Assembly: GCF_050946515.1 (NCBI RefSeq) | Contig: NZ_JBMNUX010000015.1 | Location: 1-57,354, forward strand | From: Tractidigestivibacter sp050946515 | Lineage (GTDB): Bacteria > Actinomycetota > Coriobacteriia > Coriobacteriales > Atopobiaceae | DNA length: 57,354 bases | Direction: 5' to 3' | Shown: piece by piece, positions 16,150 to 25,256 of the stretch | How positions within the stretch are numbered: position 1 is the stretch's first letter | How the letters are laid out: each line of letters opens with the position of its first letter | Translations under genes and position numbers: made by a program | The notes under the pieces: generated by a model | The model's input: only the letters and a program-made list of their open reading frames with translations | The model's database searches: none | Told to the model about the DNA's origin: nothing

Positions 16150-18639
16150 CTAGACCTCCCAGCGAGGCGGAACGGGCGCGTCGGTTGTCGACCAGGTTCC
16201 CAGCGGGGCGTTGGGCTGCGCATCGAGCGTGAGCGGCGCGAAGTTGCCAGCGCGATACGAGCGCAGCGCCGCGACCGAGATCATCGCGGCGTTGTCACCG
16301 CAAGCGCGCATGGGCGGCACGGTCACGCGCACGCCACGTTTGCCGAACTCGCGCTTGTACGCCTCGCGGAGCTGCGGGTTCGCCGCTACGCCGCCGCCAA
16401 CGCAGAAGTCGGAGACTCCCGTCTCCTCCACCGCGCGCACGGCCTTGGCCACCTGCACGTCGATGACCGCGGCCTCGAAGGACGCCGCAAGGTCGGGCAG
16501 GTCGATGGGTCTGCCGGCGCGGTTCTCGCCCTCGATGTAGGTGATCACGGCGGTCTTGAGGCCAGAGAGCGAGAAGGAATAGTCGCCGGAGTGCATCATG
16601 GCACGCGGGAAGTGGATGGCTTTGGGATTGCCCTTGGCGGCAAGCTTGCTGATCACGGGACCGCCTGGATACCCCAGGCCCAGCGCCTTGGCAACCTTGT
16701 CGAAGGCCTCGCCTACGGCATCGTCAATCGTCGAGCCAAGCACCTCGTAGTCGCCCCAGCCCCGCACGTGCACCAGCATCGTGTTGCCTCCTGAGACAAG
16801 GCTTGCCACGAAGGGCGGCTCGAGGTCGGGCGTCTCGAAGAGGTTCGCAAGCAGGTGCCCCTCAAGATGGTGCACCGCGATAAGCGGAAGACCCGTTGCC
16901 GAGCAAAGCCCCTTGGCGAACGCCACGCCCACCACAAGCGCGCCAACAAGCCCCGGACCTGCGGTGACGCCGACGGCAGACAGGTCGGAGGCGGCAAGCG
17001 TGTCGCAGCCGAAGTGCGCGCCGGCCTGCGCAAGCGCCTCTTCGTACACACCGACAATGGCCTCGACGTGCTTGCGGCTCGCAATCTCGGGAACGACGCC
17101 GCCAAAGCGCGCGTGGAAGTCGACCGAGGTGGCCACCACGCTCGAGCACACGGTTCCATGCGAGTCGACCACGGCCATAGCGGTCTCGTCGCAGGAGGAC
17201 TCGATGGCAAGCACCAGGTCGCCCGCCGCCTCAAGCGCGGCCTTGGTCTTGGCCGAGCGCTCCCCCACGGCAATCGGCCACGGGCGGATGGAGGCGTGTG
17301 GCTCAACGCGTTCGCCCACGTGCTCTGCGTCGACGGAAAGCGGCAGCTCAGCGCGCAGAATCAGCGCGTCGTGAGCCTCGGCACCCGCTCCGTAGTATCC
17401 GGGACGGCGCCCAACCTCAGCAAAGCCCAGATGGGCATAAAGACCGCGAGCGGGGTCGTTTTTCTCGTCCACCTCAAGCGAGATGGTCTGGGCGCCCAGC
17501 ATCTGCGCGTCATAGGCAAGGCGCGACACCAAGCGCGCGCCAATGCCCTGGCGACGGCGCGCGGCGTCGACCACGACCTCCTCTACCTCAAAGTCGCCTC
17601 CGGCAAGCAGCCCGCCCGCAAAGCCAATAATGTGGCCCAGGTCGTGGGCAACCCACCAGCTGCGGCCGGGCTGCGAGAGCTCCTCGTAGAAAAGCTTCTC
17701 TGACCAGGGAGTATGCGCCGTCCCCTCGTAAGTGACCGCCTCAAGGGCGGCTACTGCGGAGAGGTCGTTTACGGACATGGGCCGAAGCTGCAGGTGACGA
17801 CCCGCAAGCGCGTCGTCCACGCCCGTCACGGCAACGCTTGCCGGAGCAGCAAGCCCCAAGCGGCGGCGCTCGTTCTCCTCGGCGTCAGAAAGGCGCGTGT
17901 AGATGGGCAAAACCAGCGCGGGGTCGCCATCGCCCAAAGACGGCCTCAGCTCGGGCGACGCGGCGGCAAGGAGAAGCCCCTCGCCTGTCGGATACCACGT
18001 CGATTCGTCGGTAAAGCGAGAGAAGCCCGCTGCCTCAAAGCGGTCGCGATACTTGAAAAGCCCATTTCCGGTAAGCGTGAGCTGGTCCTTGTCGGGGCGA
18101 TTGGCCCATGTGGACACGCAGTCGTCCGCCTTAAGGACGGTCTCCGCCGGAAAGCGGCGATGGGCGCCGTCGCTATCCAGCTGATAGATGCCGGGATAGA
18201 CCTCCTTGCGCATGGCGTCGTCCGCCACGGCGAGAAGTCCGCGCACGCCTGCAGACCAGGCAGTCCACGCCGTGGCATCCATAACAGACACGCCATAGAG
18301 CGGCTTAGAGAGGCCGCAGGCTATGCCCTTTGCCGTTGCGATGCCAATTCGCACGCCCGTAAACGACCCGGGACCGCGCCCTACGAGCACGGCATCGAGG
18401 TCGTCCATGGAAAGGCCGCGCTCATCGAGCGCCTCGAGCGCGCACGAGACGAGCTCGACGTTGGCCTTGCGGCGGCAGAGATGGTCACGCGAGGCCAGCA
18501 CCTCGACGCCCGGCGCGCCTTCGCCAAGCCCAACGCGCGCAACGGCGCAGGCGAGCATGTCCGTGGACGTGTCGATGGCAAGAACGAGCGAGCCGCCCTT
18601 CTCGCCATTCACGGCAGCACCATTAGTTTTATCAGGCAT
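16150..18639 (-). CDS. tsaD: Triple fusion TsaB-RimI-TsaD (tRNA t6A37 synthesis and ribosomal-protein acetylation)
   Basis: One 829-residue polypeptide joins three normally separate proteins. Residues 17-265 are TsaB (LVLAIDTSTDMLACAV, GRGPGSFTGVRIGIATAKG). Residues 283-434 are a GNAT acetyltransferase of the RimI type (LQLRPMSVNDL, acetyl-CoA site ARRRQGIGARL). Residues 474-825 are TsaD (LVLAIESSCDETAMAVVD, metal-binding HHLEGHLLANL, SGGNTMLV). TsaB and TsaD act together with TsaC and TsaE to put threonylcarbamoyl on A37 of ANN-decoding tRNAs. RimI acetylates the N-terminus of protein S18. All three active-site regions look intact. ATG follows a GGGGG run. tRNA-Leu(TAA) lies upstream. Confidence 0.95.
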   Translation of the reverse strand: MPDKTNGAAVNGEKGGSLVLAIDTSTDMLACAVARVGLGEGAPGVEVLASRDHLCRRKANVELVSCALEALDERGLSMDDLDAVLVGRGPGSFTGVRIGIATAKGIACGLSKPLYGVSVMDATAWTAWSAGVRGLLAVADDAMRKEVYPGIYQLDSDGAHRRFPAETVLKADDCVSTWANRPDKDQLTLTGNGLFKYRDRFEAAGFSRFTDESTWYPTGEGLLLAAASPELRPSLGDGDPALVLPIYTRLSDAEENERRRLGLAAPASVAVTGVDDALAGRHLQLRPMSVNDLSAVAALEAVTYEGTAHTPWSEKLFYEELSQPGRSWWVAHDLGHIIGFAGGLLAGGDFEVEEVVVDAARRRQGIGARLVSRLAYDAQMLGAQTISLEVDEKNDPARGLYAHLGFAEVGRRPGYYGAGAEAHDALILRAELPLSVDAEHVGERVEPHASIRPWPIAVGERSAKTKAALEAAGDLVLAIESSCDETAMAVVDSHGTVCSSVVATSVDFHARFGGVVPEIASRKHVEAIVGVYEEALAQAGAHFGCDTLAASDLSAVGVTAGPGLVGALVVGVAFAKGLCSATGLPLIAVHHLEGHLLANLFETPDLEPPFVASLVSGGNTMLVHVRGWGDYEVLGSTIDDAVGEAFDKVAKALGLGYPGGPVISKLAAKGNPKAIHFPRAMMHSGDYSFSLSGLKTAVITYIEGENRAGRPIDLPDLAASFEAAVIDVQVAKAVRAVEETGVSDFCVGGGVAANPQLREAYKREFGKRGVRVTVPPMRACGDNAAMISVAALRSYRAGNFAPLTLDAQPNAPLGTWSTTDAPVPPRWEV

Positions 18640-18766
18640 TCAAACCCCCTGACGTGCGATTCTTTCACGGGTGATAGTGTAGCCTCCGCGCGCCAACAAT
18701 ACGCGCGGGAAGCCCCCGCCCCCTGATCTGTACGCACAAATCAGAAAAGATGTGATGAGGAGAAGG

Positions 18767-18851
18767 TGGTAGGGGCGGTGGGACTCGAACCCACAATCCT
18801 TTCGGCGAGAGATTTTAAGTCTCCTGCGTATGCCAATTCCGCCACGCCCCC
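18767..18851 (-). tRNA. tRNA-Leu (anticodon TAA)
   Basis: Read on the minus strand it folds as a class II tRNA with a long variable arm: acceptor GGGGGCG pairs with CGCCCCT, the anticodon stem GGAGA/TCTCT encloses the loop CTTAAAA (anticodon TAA), and the T-arm is GTGGGTTCGAGTCCCAC. The 3' CCA is encoded (18767-18769). Confidence 0.97.
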
Positions 18852-18910
18852 GTAGTGTTGCACAAAGCCATTCGGCACCCTAGCACGTCCAGCCGGGCCA
18901 AGGTCCAAGA

Positions 18911-19897
18911 CTACGCCAAAGGCCTCATGGTCGGCTTCCAGACGATTGGCGACTGCGTGCCAGCAAGCGCTGCGGCAGCAACAATCGAAAGCCCGAACAG
19001 CAAGTCGCTTTCGCTCACCGTAAGCGTATCAAATCCGGTCTGCTTCATAAGCTCGTCAATTGCGACCGCCCCGCCCAAGATGACAGGCGCCCTCTTGGGC
19101 TGGATGCCCGGAAGCGCCGCGCGGCTCTTAACGTCCAAGGTCGCCAGCTTCTTCTCAAGTGCCTGCACGTCGGCTCTCGAAAGCTCGTGGAGGTGCACGT
19201 AGGCGGGATCATAGGGGTCGAGCTCCGCGTCGACTGCCACGAGCGTGGTGACCGTGCCGCCCGTCACGACGAGCTTCTCTGGCTTGCCGAGCTTTTCGCC
19301 CGCCTTTTCAAGCGCCTCGGAGAAGAGCTTGCCGGCGCAGTCGTGAGCGCGAGCCAAATCGTCTGCCGAAGGCGGGTCCTGACGAGAGAGAAAGCGCTCA
19401 GTCAGGCGGCGGCAGCCAACGTTTGCGGAGTAGACCCACGAAAGGGCCAGCCCATCCTTGTTGAAGGATCCCACGGCCAGCTCGGTAGAACCTCCGCCGT
19501 TGTCAGCAACAAGGATTCGCTTGCCGGGAAAGTCGCGAGAGACGCCCAAAAACGTGAGCGACCCCTCAATCTCCCCCGGGATCACGATGGGGTCAAGGCC
19601 CAGCGAGGCCAGCGCGGCACCCAGCTCTGGAGAGTTCTCCGCATCACGAGCGGCGCTGGTGAGCGTGCAGCAAGCAGCCTGGGCACCGGACTTTTTTGCT
19701 TCGTCCACATAGCCCTTCACGCAGGCAAACACGCGCTCCATGGCCTCCTGCGCAAGGCGCCCCGTCTTGTCAACGTCTTGTCCAAGGTTGCAGATGGTCG
19801 ACTGCTTGCCCAGGCGGATGACCTGCGTGCCCTCGACATCGGCGATGGCAAGGCGACAAGTGACTGTTCCGATATCAATGACCGCAACGCGATGCAT
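18911..19897 (-). CDS. Ppx/GppA-family phosphatase (exopolyphosphatase or pppGpp hydrolase)
   Basis: Members of this ASKHA-fold family remove terminal phosphates from polyphosphate or convert pppGpp to ppGpp. The 328-residue protein has the short one-domain form. The phosphate-binding motifs are AVIDIGTVTCRLAIADVEG near the N-terminus, TSAARDAENS, DNGGGSTELAVG and VVTGGTVTTLVA. It cannot be assigned to Ppx or GppA from sequence alone. Its first base overlaps the last base of the DivIC-like gene upstream, so the two are translationally linked. Confidence 0.9.
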   Translation of the reverse strand: MHRVAVIDIGTVTCRLAIADVEGTQVIRLGKQSTICNLGQDVDKTGRLAQEAMERVFACVKGYVDEAKKSGAQAACCTLTSAARDAENSPELGAALASLGLDPIVIPGEIEGSLTFLGVSRDFPGKRILVADNGGGSTELAVGSFNKDGLALSWVYSANVGCRRLTERFLSRQDPPSADDLARAHDCAGKLFSEALEKAGEKLGKPEKLVVTGGTVTTLVAVDAELDPYDPAYVHLHELSRADVQALEKKLATLDVKSRAALPGIQPKRAPVILGGAVAIDELMKQTGFDTLTVSESDLLFGLSIVAAAALAGTQSPIVWKPTMRPLA

Positions 19898-20619
19898 TAG
19901 CTCTGCCCCTCATATCCAAAGATGAAGTCAAGCGCCGAAATGTACCAGGGGACTTCGGCGGAGACGACATCGCCCGAGCCTACGACCTCGGTAGTCTGGT
20001 CGTCTTCCTCAAGGCCTTCGACAACCACGCCCGTCTCGCCATCCTCCACATAGCCGCGCTTGCGAGCAAGGTCCTCGATGCCCTCGGTGGTTGTGAGCGT
20101 GTTGACATCTTCCGTGAGCTGCTCGTTGCTCTGGACAGACGCGTCATAGGTGGCCTGCAGGTCAAGACCCTCGCGCCATGCTTCATAGTAGTCGCACGCA
20201 GGACCGTACAGCATCACAAAGGAGGCAAAGATGACGACGAGCGTAATGACGAGCTTGCGATGGGCGCTAAAAAAGTTGCTCGCCCAGCTGACGCCAGCGC
20301 GGCCAGCGCTGCCCGCCTTCGTCACGTCGTCCTTCTTGCCCTTTCTTGCATTGGACGAGCTGTCACGCCTTGAGCGCGCCGACGCGCGGTCAGTCGCCGT
20401 CGAAGAGCTGCGACTTGTTGACGCTCTCCGGGACGCCCTCTCAGAGCGACCAGACCCGCTCGCACGCGACGTAGCGAGCGACGTTCGCGAGGTCGGTCGA
20501 AGCGTTGAGCTGCGACGCATGGCGATTGCGCCGTTGCCCGCGGCATCGCTTGCGACGCTAGCCTGCGTCGCACGAGTGCGCCTCGTTCCGAACGATGTTG
20601 TGGATGAGAGAGTGCCCAT
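19897..20619 (-). CDS. Septum formation initiator family protein (DivIC/FtsB-like)
   Basis: A 240-residue bitopic membrane protein. About 115 residues of Arg/Ser/Ala-rich, probably disordered cytoplasmic head come first, then one membrane helix (LVITLVVIFASFVMLYGPA, about residues 122-140), then an extracellular coiled coil (YDASVQSNEQLTEDVNTLT) and the family motif EDLARKRGYVEDGE. DivIC/FtsB proteins join FtsL and FtsQ/DivIB in the divisome. The gene order mazG, this gene, ppx is a common actinobacterial neighbourhood. The start at 20619 lacks a strong ribosome site; ATG 20520 is an alternative that would shorten the head. Confidence 0.85.
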   Translation of the reverse strand: MGTLSSTTSFGTRRTRATQASVASDAAGNGAIAMRRSSTLRPTSRTSLATSRASGSGRSERASRRASTSRSSSTATDRASARSRRDSSSNARKGKKDDVTKAGSAGRAGVSWASNFFSAHRKLVITLVVIFASFVMLYGPACDYYEAWREGLDLQATYDASVQSNEQLTEDVNTLTTTEGIEDLARKRGYVEDGETGVVVEGLEEDDQTTEVVGSGDVVSAEVPWYISALDFIFGYEGQS

Positions 20620-20683
20620 GCTGCTTCGATTCTTGCTCGTTTGCCTATCGGCGCGATCGGACTGCGCCGCGGGTTAGGATTAG

Positions 20684-21613
20684 TTATACCAGACGCCACC
20701 CGTCGATTTTCTCTGGGCGGAGCTTCTCCTCTTGCTTAGCACGGACCCACCATTCGTTGAGCTCGGCTGTCGAAAGGCTCTCGAGAGAGACGCCCTGCTC
20801 GCGTGCCTGGCGCTCCATGCGCAACCATCGCGCGCGGAACTTCTTGTTGCTTCGATCTAGGGCGCGCTCAGCGTCGATGCCCTCCATGCGAGCGACGTTC
20901 ACCAGCGAGAAGAGCAGGTCTCCAAACTCCATCTCGCGCTCGGGCGTGCCGGGCTTCTCGGCTTCAAACTCCGCGCGCTCCTCGGCGACCTTGTCCCACA
21001 CGCCCGATACGTCATCCCAGTCAAATCCCGCGCGCGCCGCACGAGAAGAAATCTTTTGGCACTGCATAAGCGCCGGCATCGACCTTGGCACAGAGTCGAG
21101 AAGGCCAGGCTGCTCGGGTGGCTCGGCCTCCTCCGCAGGCCCCGCGGAAGCCTCACGCTCCTCGCGCTTCACCCTTGCCCAGATGTCCTCGACCTGCTCG
21201 GGAGTGTCGGCGCTCACGTCAGAAAAGACGTGGGGATGGCGGCGGACGAGCTTCTCGTCGATGCCGCGGCACACGTCGTCGATGGCGAAGCTCCCCTCTT
21301 CGGAGGCTATCTGGGCATTAAGGACAACCTGATAGAGCACGTCTCCCAGCTCCTCCTGCACGTGCGCCTCAGCGGCGGAGGAGCTCGACGCGTCCGCGCT
21401 TGCCGTGGCGGCCATGGCGTCGGCGGCCTCGTAGGCCTCTTCAATCATGTAGCGCACCAGCGAGGCGTGCGTTTGCTCGCGGTCCCAAGGGCAGCCGCCC
21501 GGCTCGCGCAAACGGCGCACCGTGCCAACAAGGTGATAAAACGCGGACGCATTGCCCTGGCCTCGATCTTGCGCGGGGAGGGCTTCCTTCTCGCTGTCGT
21601 CGTTCTGGGTCAT
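20684..21613 (-). CDS. mazG: Nucleoside triphosphate pyrophosphohydrolase MazG
   Basis: Hydrolyses (d)NTPs to NMP and pyrophosphate, cleaning the nucleotide pool and modulating ppGpp-linked stress. At 309 residues it has two all-alpha NTP-PPase domains: the first with CPWDREQTHASL, EEAYEAADA and EELGDVLYQVV, the second with DWDDVSGVWDKVAEERAEFE and EFGDLLFSLVNVARM. The Glu/Asp metal ligands are present in both. An Ala/Ser-rich insertion (about 66-80) splits the first EExxE and ELGD motifs. GAGGAG lies upstream of the ATG. Confidence 0.95.
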   Translation of the reverse strand: MTQNDDSEKEALPAQDRGQGNASAFYHLVGTVRRLREPGGCPWDREQTHASLVRYMIEEAYEAADAMAATASADASSSSAAEAHVQEELGDVLYQVVLNAQIASEEGSFAIDDVCRGIDEKLVRRHPHVFSDVSADTPEQVEDIWARVKREEREASAGPAEEAEPPEQPGLLDSVPRSMPALMQCQKISSRAARAGFDWDDVSGVWDKVAEERAEFEAEKPGTPEREMEFGDLLFSLVNVARMEGIDAERALDRSNKKFRARWLRMERQAREQGVSLESLSTAELNEWWVRAKQEEKLRPEKIDGWRLV

Positions 21614-21738
21614 ACTGCCTGTCTCCTCTTTACGCTCGGGCGCAGGTCGCCTCTGCTGTGATGTTACGCACGCTTGCGCCTAAGGGAATCCCCTGCGCGA
21701 AACTTGTCATAAAGATGTTCGACGCCGCGGGACCTTGG

Positions 21739-24700
21739 CTACTCGTCGCTCTCGTCGTCGCCGCCAATCTCTTCCAGAACGCCAAGCGCGGCGGGCATGA
21801 CCTCCTCTTGCTTGACGTGGAAGGGGTAGGCAACCTTGTGCGTCTTGGGGTAGACCAGAGCGCCATGCTCCTTGAGCTTGGACGCAGTAGCGCGCGACAC
21901 GTCGAGACCCTGGTAGATGAGCCTCCCATTCGAAAGCGAGACGGACGTGCAGCCCAGGCGCTGGGCGCGGATGCGCACCCGGGCACGGTCAAAGAGGTTG
22001 CGGCCGGCAAGCGGCAGGGCCCCGTAGCGCTCCTCGAGGTCGTGCTGCACCTCGTCCACATCGGAAAGCTCGGTCGCTGCCGCAAGCTGCCGGTATGCGA
22101 GCACGCGACGGTCGACCTCAGGCAGGTACTCTTCGGCAAGGTAGAAGTCGGCCGGTAGGTTGATGGTGACCTCAGGCTGCTCGACCTCCTTGGTCTCGCC
22201 GCGGGCCTCGGCTACGGCCTCGCCAAGCATCTGCGTGAAGAGGTCGAAGCCCACGTTGGAGAGGTTGCCGTGCTGCTCGGCGCCCATCAGCGAGCCCGCG
22301 CCGCGAATCTCAAGGTCGCGCATGGCGATGCGCATGCCGCTGCCAAGGTCTTGGTATTCGTTGATGGCAGTCAGGCGGTCGGTTGCCTCGGGGGTCAGAG
22401 GCTGGTCGGCCGGGAACATGAAGTATGCATAGGCCTGGATGCGCCCGCGACCAACGCGCCCCTTCAGCTGGTAGAGCTGCGCCAAGCCTAGGCGCTGCGA
22501 GTCCTCGATGATCAGCGTGTTCGTGTGCGGGTTGTCGATGCCGCTCTCGATGATTGTGGTGGCCACGAGCACGTCTATCTCGTGCTCTTGGAAGGCGAGC
22601 ATTACGTCCTCTACCTCGCGCGCGCTCATCTTCCCGTGCGCCACGCCCACGCGGGCCTCCGGCGCGGCCTCCATCACTCGAGCCACCGCGTCGTCGATTG
22701 TGGTCACGCGGTTGGAGACGTAATATACCTGCCCCTTGCGTGCGAGCTCCTGCCTGATGGCGGCGGACACCAGGTCGGGGTCCCACTCCCCCACGTGCAC
22801 CTTCACCGGAAGGCGGCCCGGCGGCGGCGTCATGATCAGGCTCATGTCGCGCACCCCGGAGACGGCCATCTGCATCGTGCGCGGGATGGGCGTTGCGGAG
22901 AGCGTGAGCACGTCCACCTGCTCGCGCATGTTCTTGAGCTGCTCCTTGTGCTGCACGCCAAAGCGCTGCTCCTCGTCGATGATCACCAAGCCCAGGTCAT
23001 GGGGGTTGACGTCGGCCGAGAGCAGACGGTGAGTGCCAATGAGCACGTTGACGCTGCCGTCAGCAAAGCCAGCGAGGGCCTTGCGCTGCTGAGCGGGCGT
23101 CACGAAGCGCGAGAGCACGGCAACGCGCAAATCAAAAGGCGAGAAGCGCTCAAAGAACGTCTCAAAGTGCTGCTCGGCGAGAATCGTGGTGGGGCAAAGC
23201 ACCATGACCTGCTTGTTGTCCTGGCAGCACTTGAACGCCGCGCGCAGGGCAACCTCGGTCTTGCCGAAGCCCACGTCGCCGCAGAGCAGCCGGTCCATGG
23301 GCTTTCGGGACTCCATGTCGGCCTTGATGTCGGCGATGGCAGACTCCTGGTCGGCCGTCAGCTTGTAGGGGAAGCTCGCCTCCATCTCGAGCTGCGCAGG
23401 AGTGTCAGGAGAGAACGCAAATCCCGTCACTGAAGCGCGGCGCGTGTAGAGGTCCACGAGGTCGAATGCCAGCTTCTTTGCGGACCTCCGCGCCTTGCCC
23501 GTTGCCCTCGACCAATCCGCCGTGTTCAGGCGCGTGAGCCGCGGGGACGAGCCGTCCGGGCCAACGTAGCGCGTGATGCGGTCAACCTGCTCGAGCGGCA
23601 CAAAGAGCTTGTCTCCCGCCGCATACTCGAGCAGAAAATAATCACGCTCGCGACCAGCCACCTCTTGGCGCACGATTTGCGAGAAGAGCGCGATGCCGTG
23701 CGTAGCATGAACTACGTAGTCCCCTGGCTTGAACGGAAACGTGACCGTCGTAGGGTCAACGCGACGGGCGCGCCGGCGCTGGCGGGCCGTACGCGGCGTC
23801 AGGTCGGAAATCGACAGTACGGCAAGACCGGCGGACGGGACCACGATGCCGGCTGGAACAGGCGCGTCGATAAAGGTCACGCTGCCGCGCGGGATGGGCT
23901 TGGGCTTTTCGTTGGCGTCAGGCGACGTCACAGGCACCGAGTTCTCTGCGGCTGAGCCCAAAGACTCCGAGAAGGGAATGTGCTCGTCGGTAAGACGCAG
24001 CTCAAGAGACTCGCGAGCAGAGCGGTCGGGCGCTGCGAAGACAACGCTGTCACCGTCGTTCACCAGCTGCCTGATTGCGCCGATAAGCTTAGAGTCGGCG
24101 CCGGCAATGTTGGGCTGGCGCACTTTGAGCTCGGCGTCGACGATGCCTCCGGCGCGAAGGATGGAGGAAAGCGTCAGGCGCTGCTGCTTGCCAAAGTCGA
24201 GCTCGCGCGGGCTCGAGAAGAGCCCATCCAGCCTCACATGGGCGCCGTTGGCCGACGCTTCTATCTCGTCATAGGCGCGCTGGCAGTCGTCAAAGAGGGC
24301 GCGCGGCTCGGCAAGGACAACCAGCGCATCCTTCGAGACGTGATCGACCAGGCTGCCCGTCGACCCATAGAGCGCAGGAAGGTAGCGCTCAAGCGTGGGG
24401 TCGGCAGAGCGGGCCTCAATCAGCTCGAGGTCCGCGGCCACCTTTGCGTTGTCATGCGCGCGATTTGCCAGCGCGCGCTCGGCATGGGCGACGGTCTCGT
24501 CTGTCAGCGCCATCTCGCGGCAGGGCACGACCTCGACGGAATCAAGCTCGCCGATGGTCTGGCCCGTGGAGGGAACCATGCGGCGCACGCGGTCGATCTC
24601 GTCGCCAAAGAACTCGATGCGCACCGGAGAGGTGGCCTGAGCTGGGAAGACGTCGACCGTGTCGCCATGCACGTGAAACATTCCGGGAGAGTCCACGTCT

Positions 24701-25206
24701 CCGGCGTCCCCGGCATCGGTGTATCCCATTCCCACGAGCAGAGCCGGGACGTCCGAGAAGGGCAGCTCGTCGCCAACAGAAAAGGTGCTCGATACGAAGT
24801 AGCCCGATCCGGCGGGCGGGACGCGGCGCAGGAGCGCGGGCGCGGAGGCTACCACCACGCACTTCTCGCCAGCCGAAAGACGAGCCGCAGCGCGGCAACG
24901 AGCGCCAATCACCGCGTCGTCAGGCGCCTTGTCAGACCAGGGATAGTCCTTACGCGCGGGATAGCGGCACACAACGTCTTGGCCGAGCCATGCCGCAAGG
25001 GCGCGAGAAGTACGGTCGGCGGCTTCCTCGCCAGACACGACAAGCAAGCAGGGGCGAGGGTCGCGTGCCCAGATTGCCGCCAGCACCAGCGGTCGCGCGC
25101 TTTGCCCAACGGCAAGCGACGCATCCTCCCCAGAATCGAGCTTGCGCAGCAGCGGAGCAAGCTCGGAGTCAGAGAGCAGCTTACGAGAGACGCGGTTGAC
25201 GAACAT
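21739..25206 (-). CDS. mfd: Transcription-repair coupling factor Mfd
   Basis: An ATP-dependent DNA translocase that pushes stalled RNA polymerase off DNA lesions and recruits UvrA. At 1155 residues the full set of modules is present: UvrB-like domains at the N-terminus, the RNA-polymerase-interacting CarD-like domain (KPGDYVVHATHGIALF), RecG-like helicase motifs (CGDVGFGKTEVALRAAF, DEEQRFGVQHKE, LSATPIPRTMQMA) and the C-terminal TRCF domain. The start follows GGAG at about ten bases. It is next to mazG, a common pairing. Confidence 0.98.
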   Translation of the reverse strand: MFVNRVSRKLLSDSELAPLLRKLDSGEDASLAVGQSARPLVLAAIWARDPRPCLLVVSGEEAADRTSRALAAWLGQDVVCRYPARKDYPWSDKAPDDAVIGARCRAAARLSAGEKCVVVASAPALLRRVPPAGSGYFVSSTFSVGDELPFSDVPALLVGMGYTDAGDAGDVDSPGMFHVHGDTVDVFPAQATSPVRIEFFGDEIDRVRRMVPSTGQTIGELDSVEVVPCREMALTDETVAHAERALANRAHDNAKVAADLELIEARSADPTLERYLPALYGSTGSLVDHVSKDALVVLAEPRALFDDCQRAYDEIEASANGAHVRLDGLFSSPRELDFGKQQRLTLSSILRAGGIVDAELKVRQPNIAGADSKLIGAIRQLVNDGDSVVFAAPDRSARESLELRLTDEHIPFSESLGSAAENSVPVTSPDANEKPKPIPRGSVTFIDAPVPAGIVVPSAGLAVLSISDLTPRTARQRRRARRVDPTTVTFPFKPGDYVVHATHGIALFSQIVRQEVAGRERDYFLLEYAAGDKLFVPLEQVDRITRYVGPDGSSPRLTRLNTADWSRATGKARRSAKKLAFDLVDLYTRRASVTGFAFSPDTPAQLEMEASFPYKLTADQESAIADIKADMESRKPMDRLLCGDVGFGKTEVALRAAFKCCQDNKQVMVLCPTTILAEQHFETFFERFSPFDLRVAVLSRFVTPAQQRKALAGFADGSVNVLIGTHRLLSADVNPHDLGLVIIDEEQRFGVQHKEQLKNMREQVDVLTLSATPIPRTMQMAVSGVRDMSLIMTPPPGRLPVKVHVGEWDPDLVSAAIRQELARKGQVYYVSNRVTTIDDAVARVMEAAPEARVGVAHGKMSAREVEDVMLAFQEHEIDVLVATTIIESGIDNPHTNTLIIEDSQRLGLAQLYQLKGRVGRGRIQAYAYFMFPADQPLTPEATDRLTAINEYQDLGSGMRIAMRDLEIRGAGSLMGAEQHGNLSNVGFDLFTQMLGEAVAEARGETKEVEQPEVTINLPADFYLAEEYLPEVDRRVLAYRQLAAATELSDVDEVQHDLEERYGALPLAGRNLFDRARVRIRAQRLGCTSVSLSNGRLIYQGLDVSRATASKLKEHGALVYPKTHKVAYPFHVKQEEVMPAALGVLEEIGGDDESDE

Positions 25207-25256
25207 GAAAGGCAGACTCCTTGATTGGGTAATCAGTCAGAGCGACCTTTGCCTGT

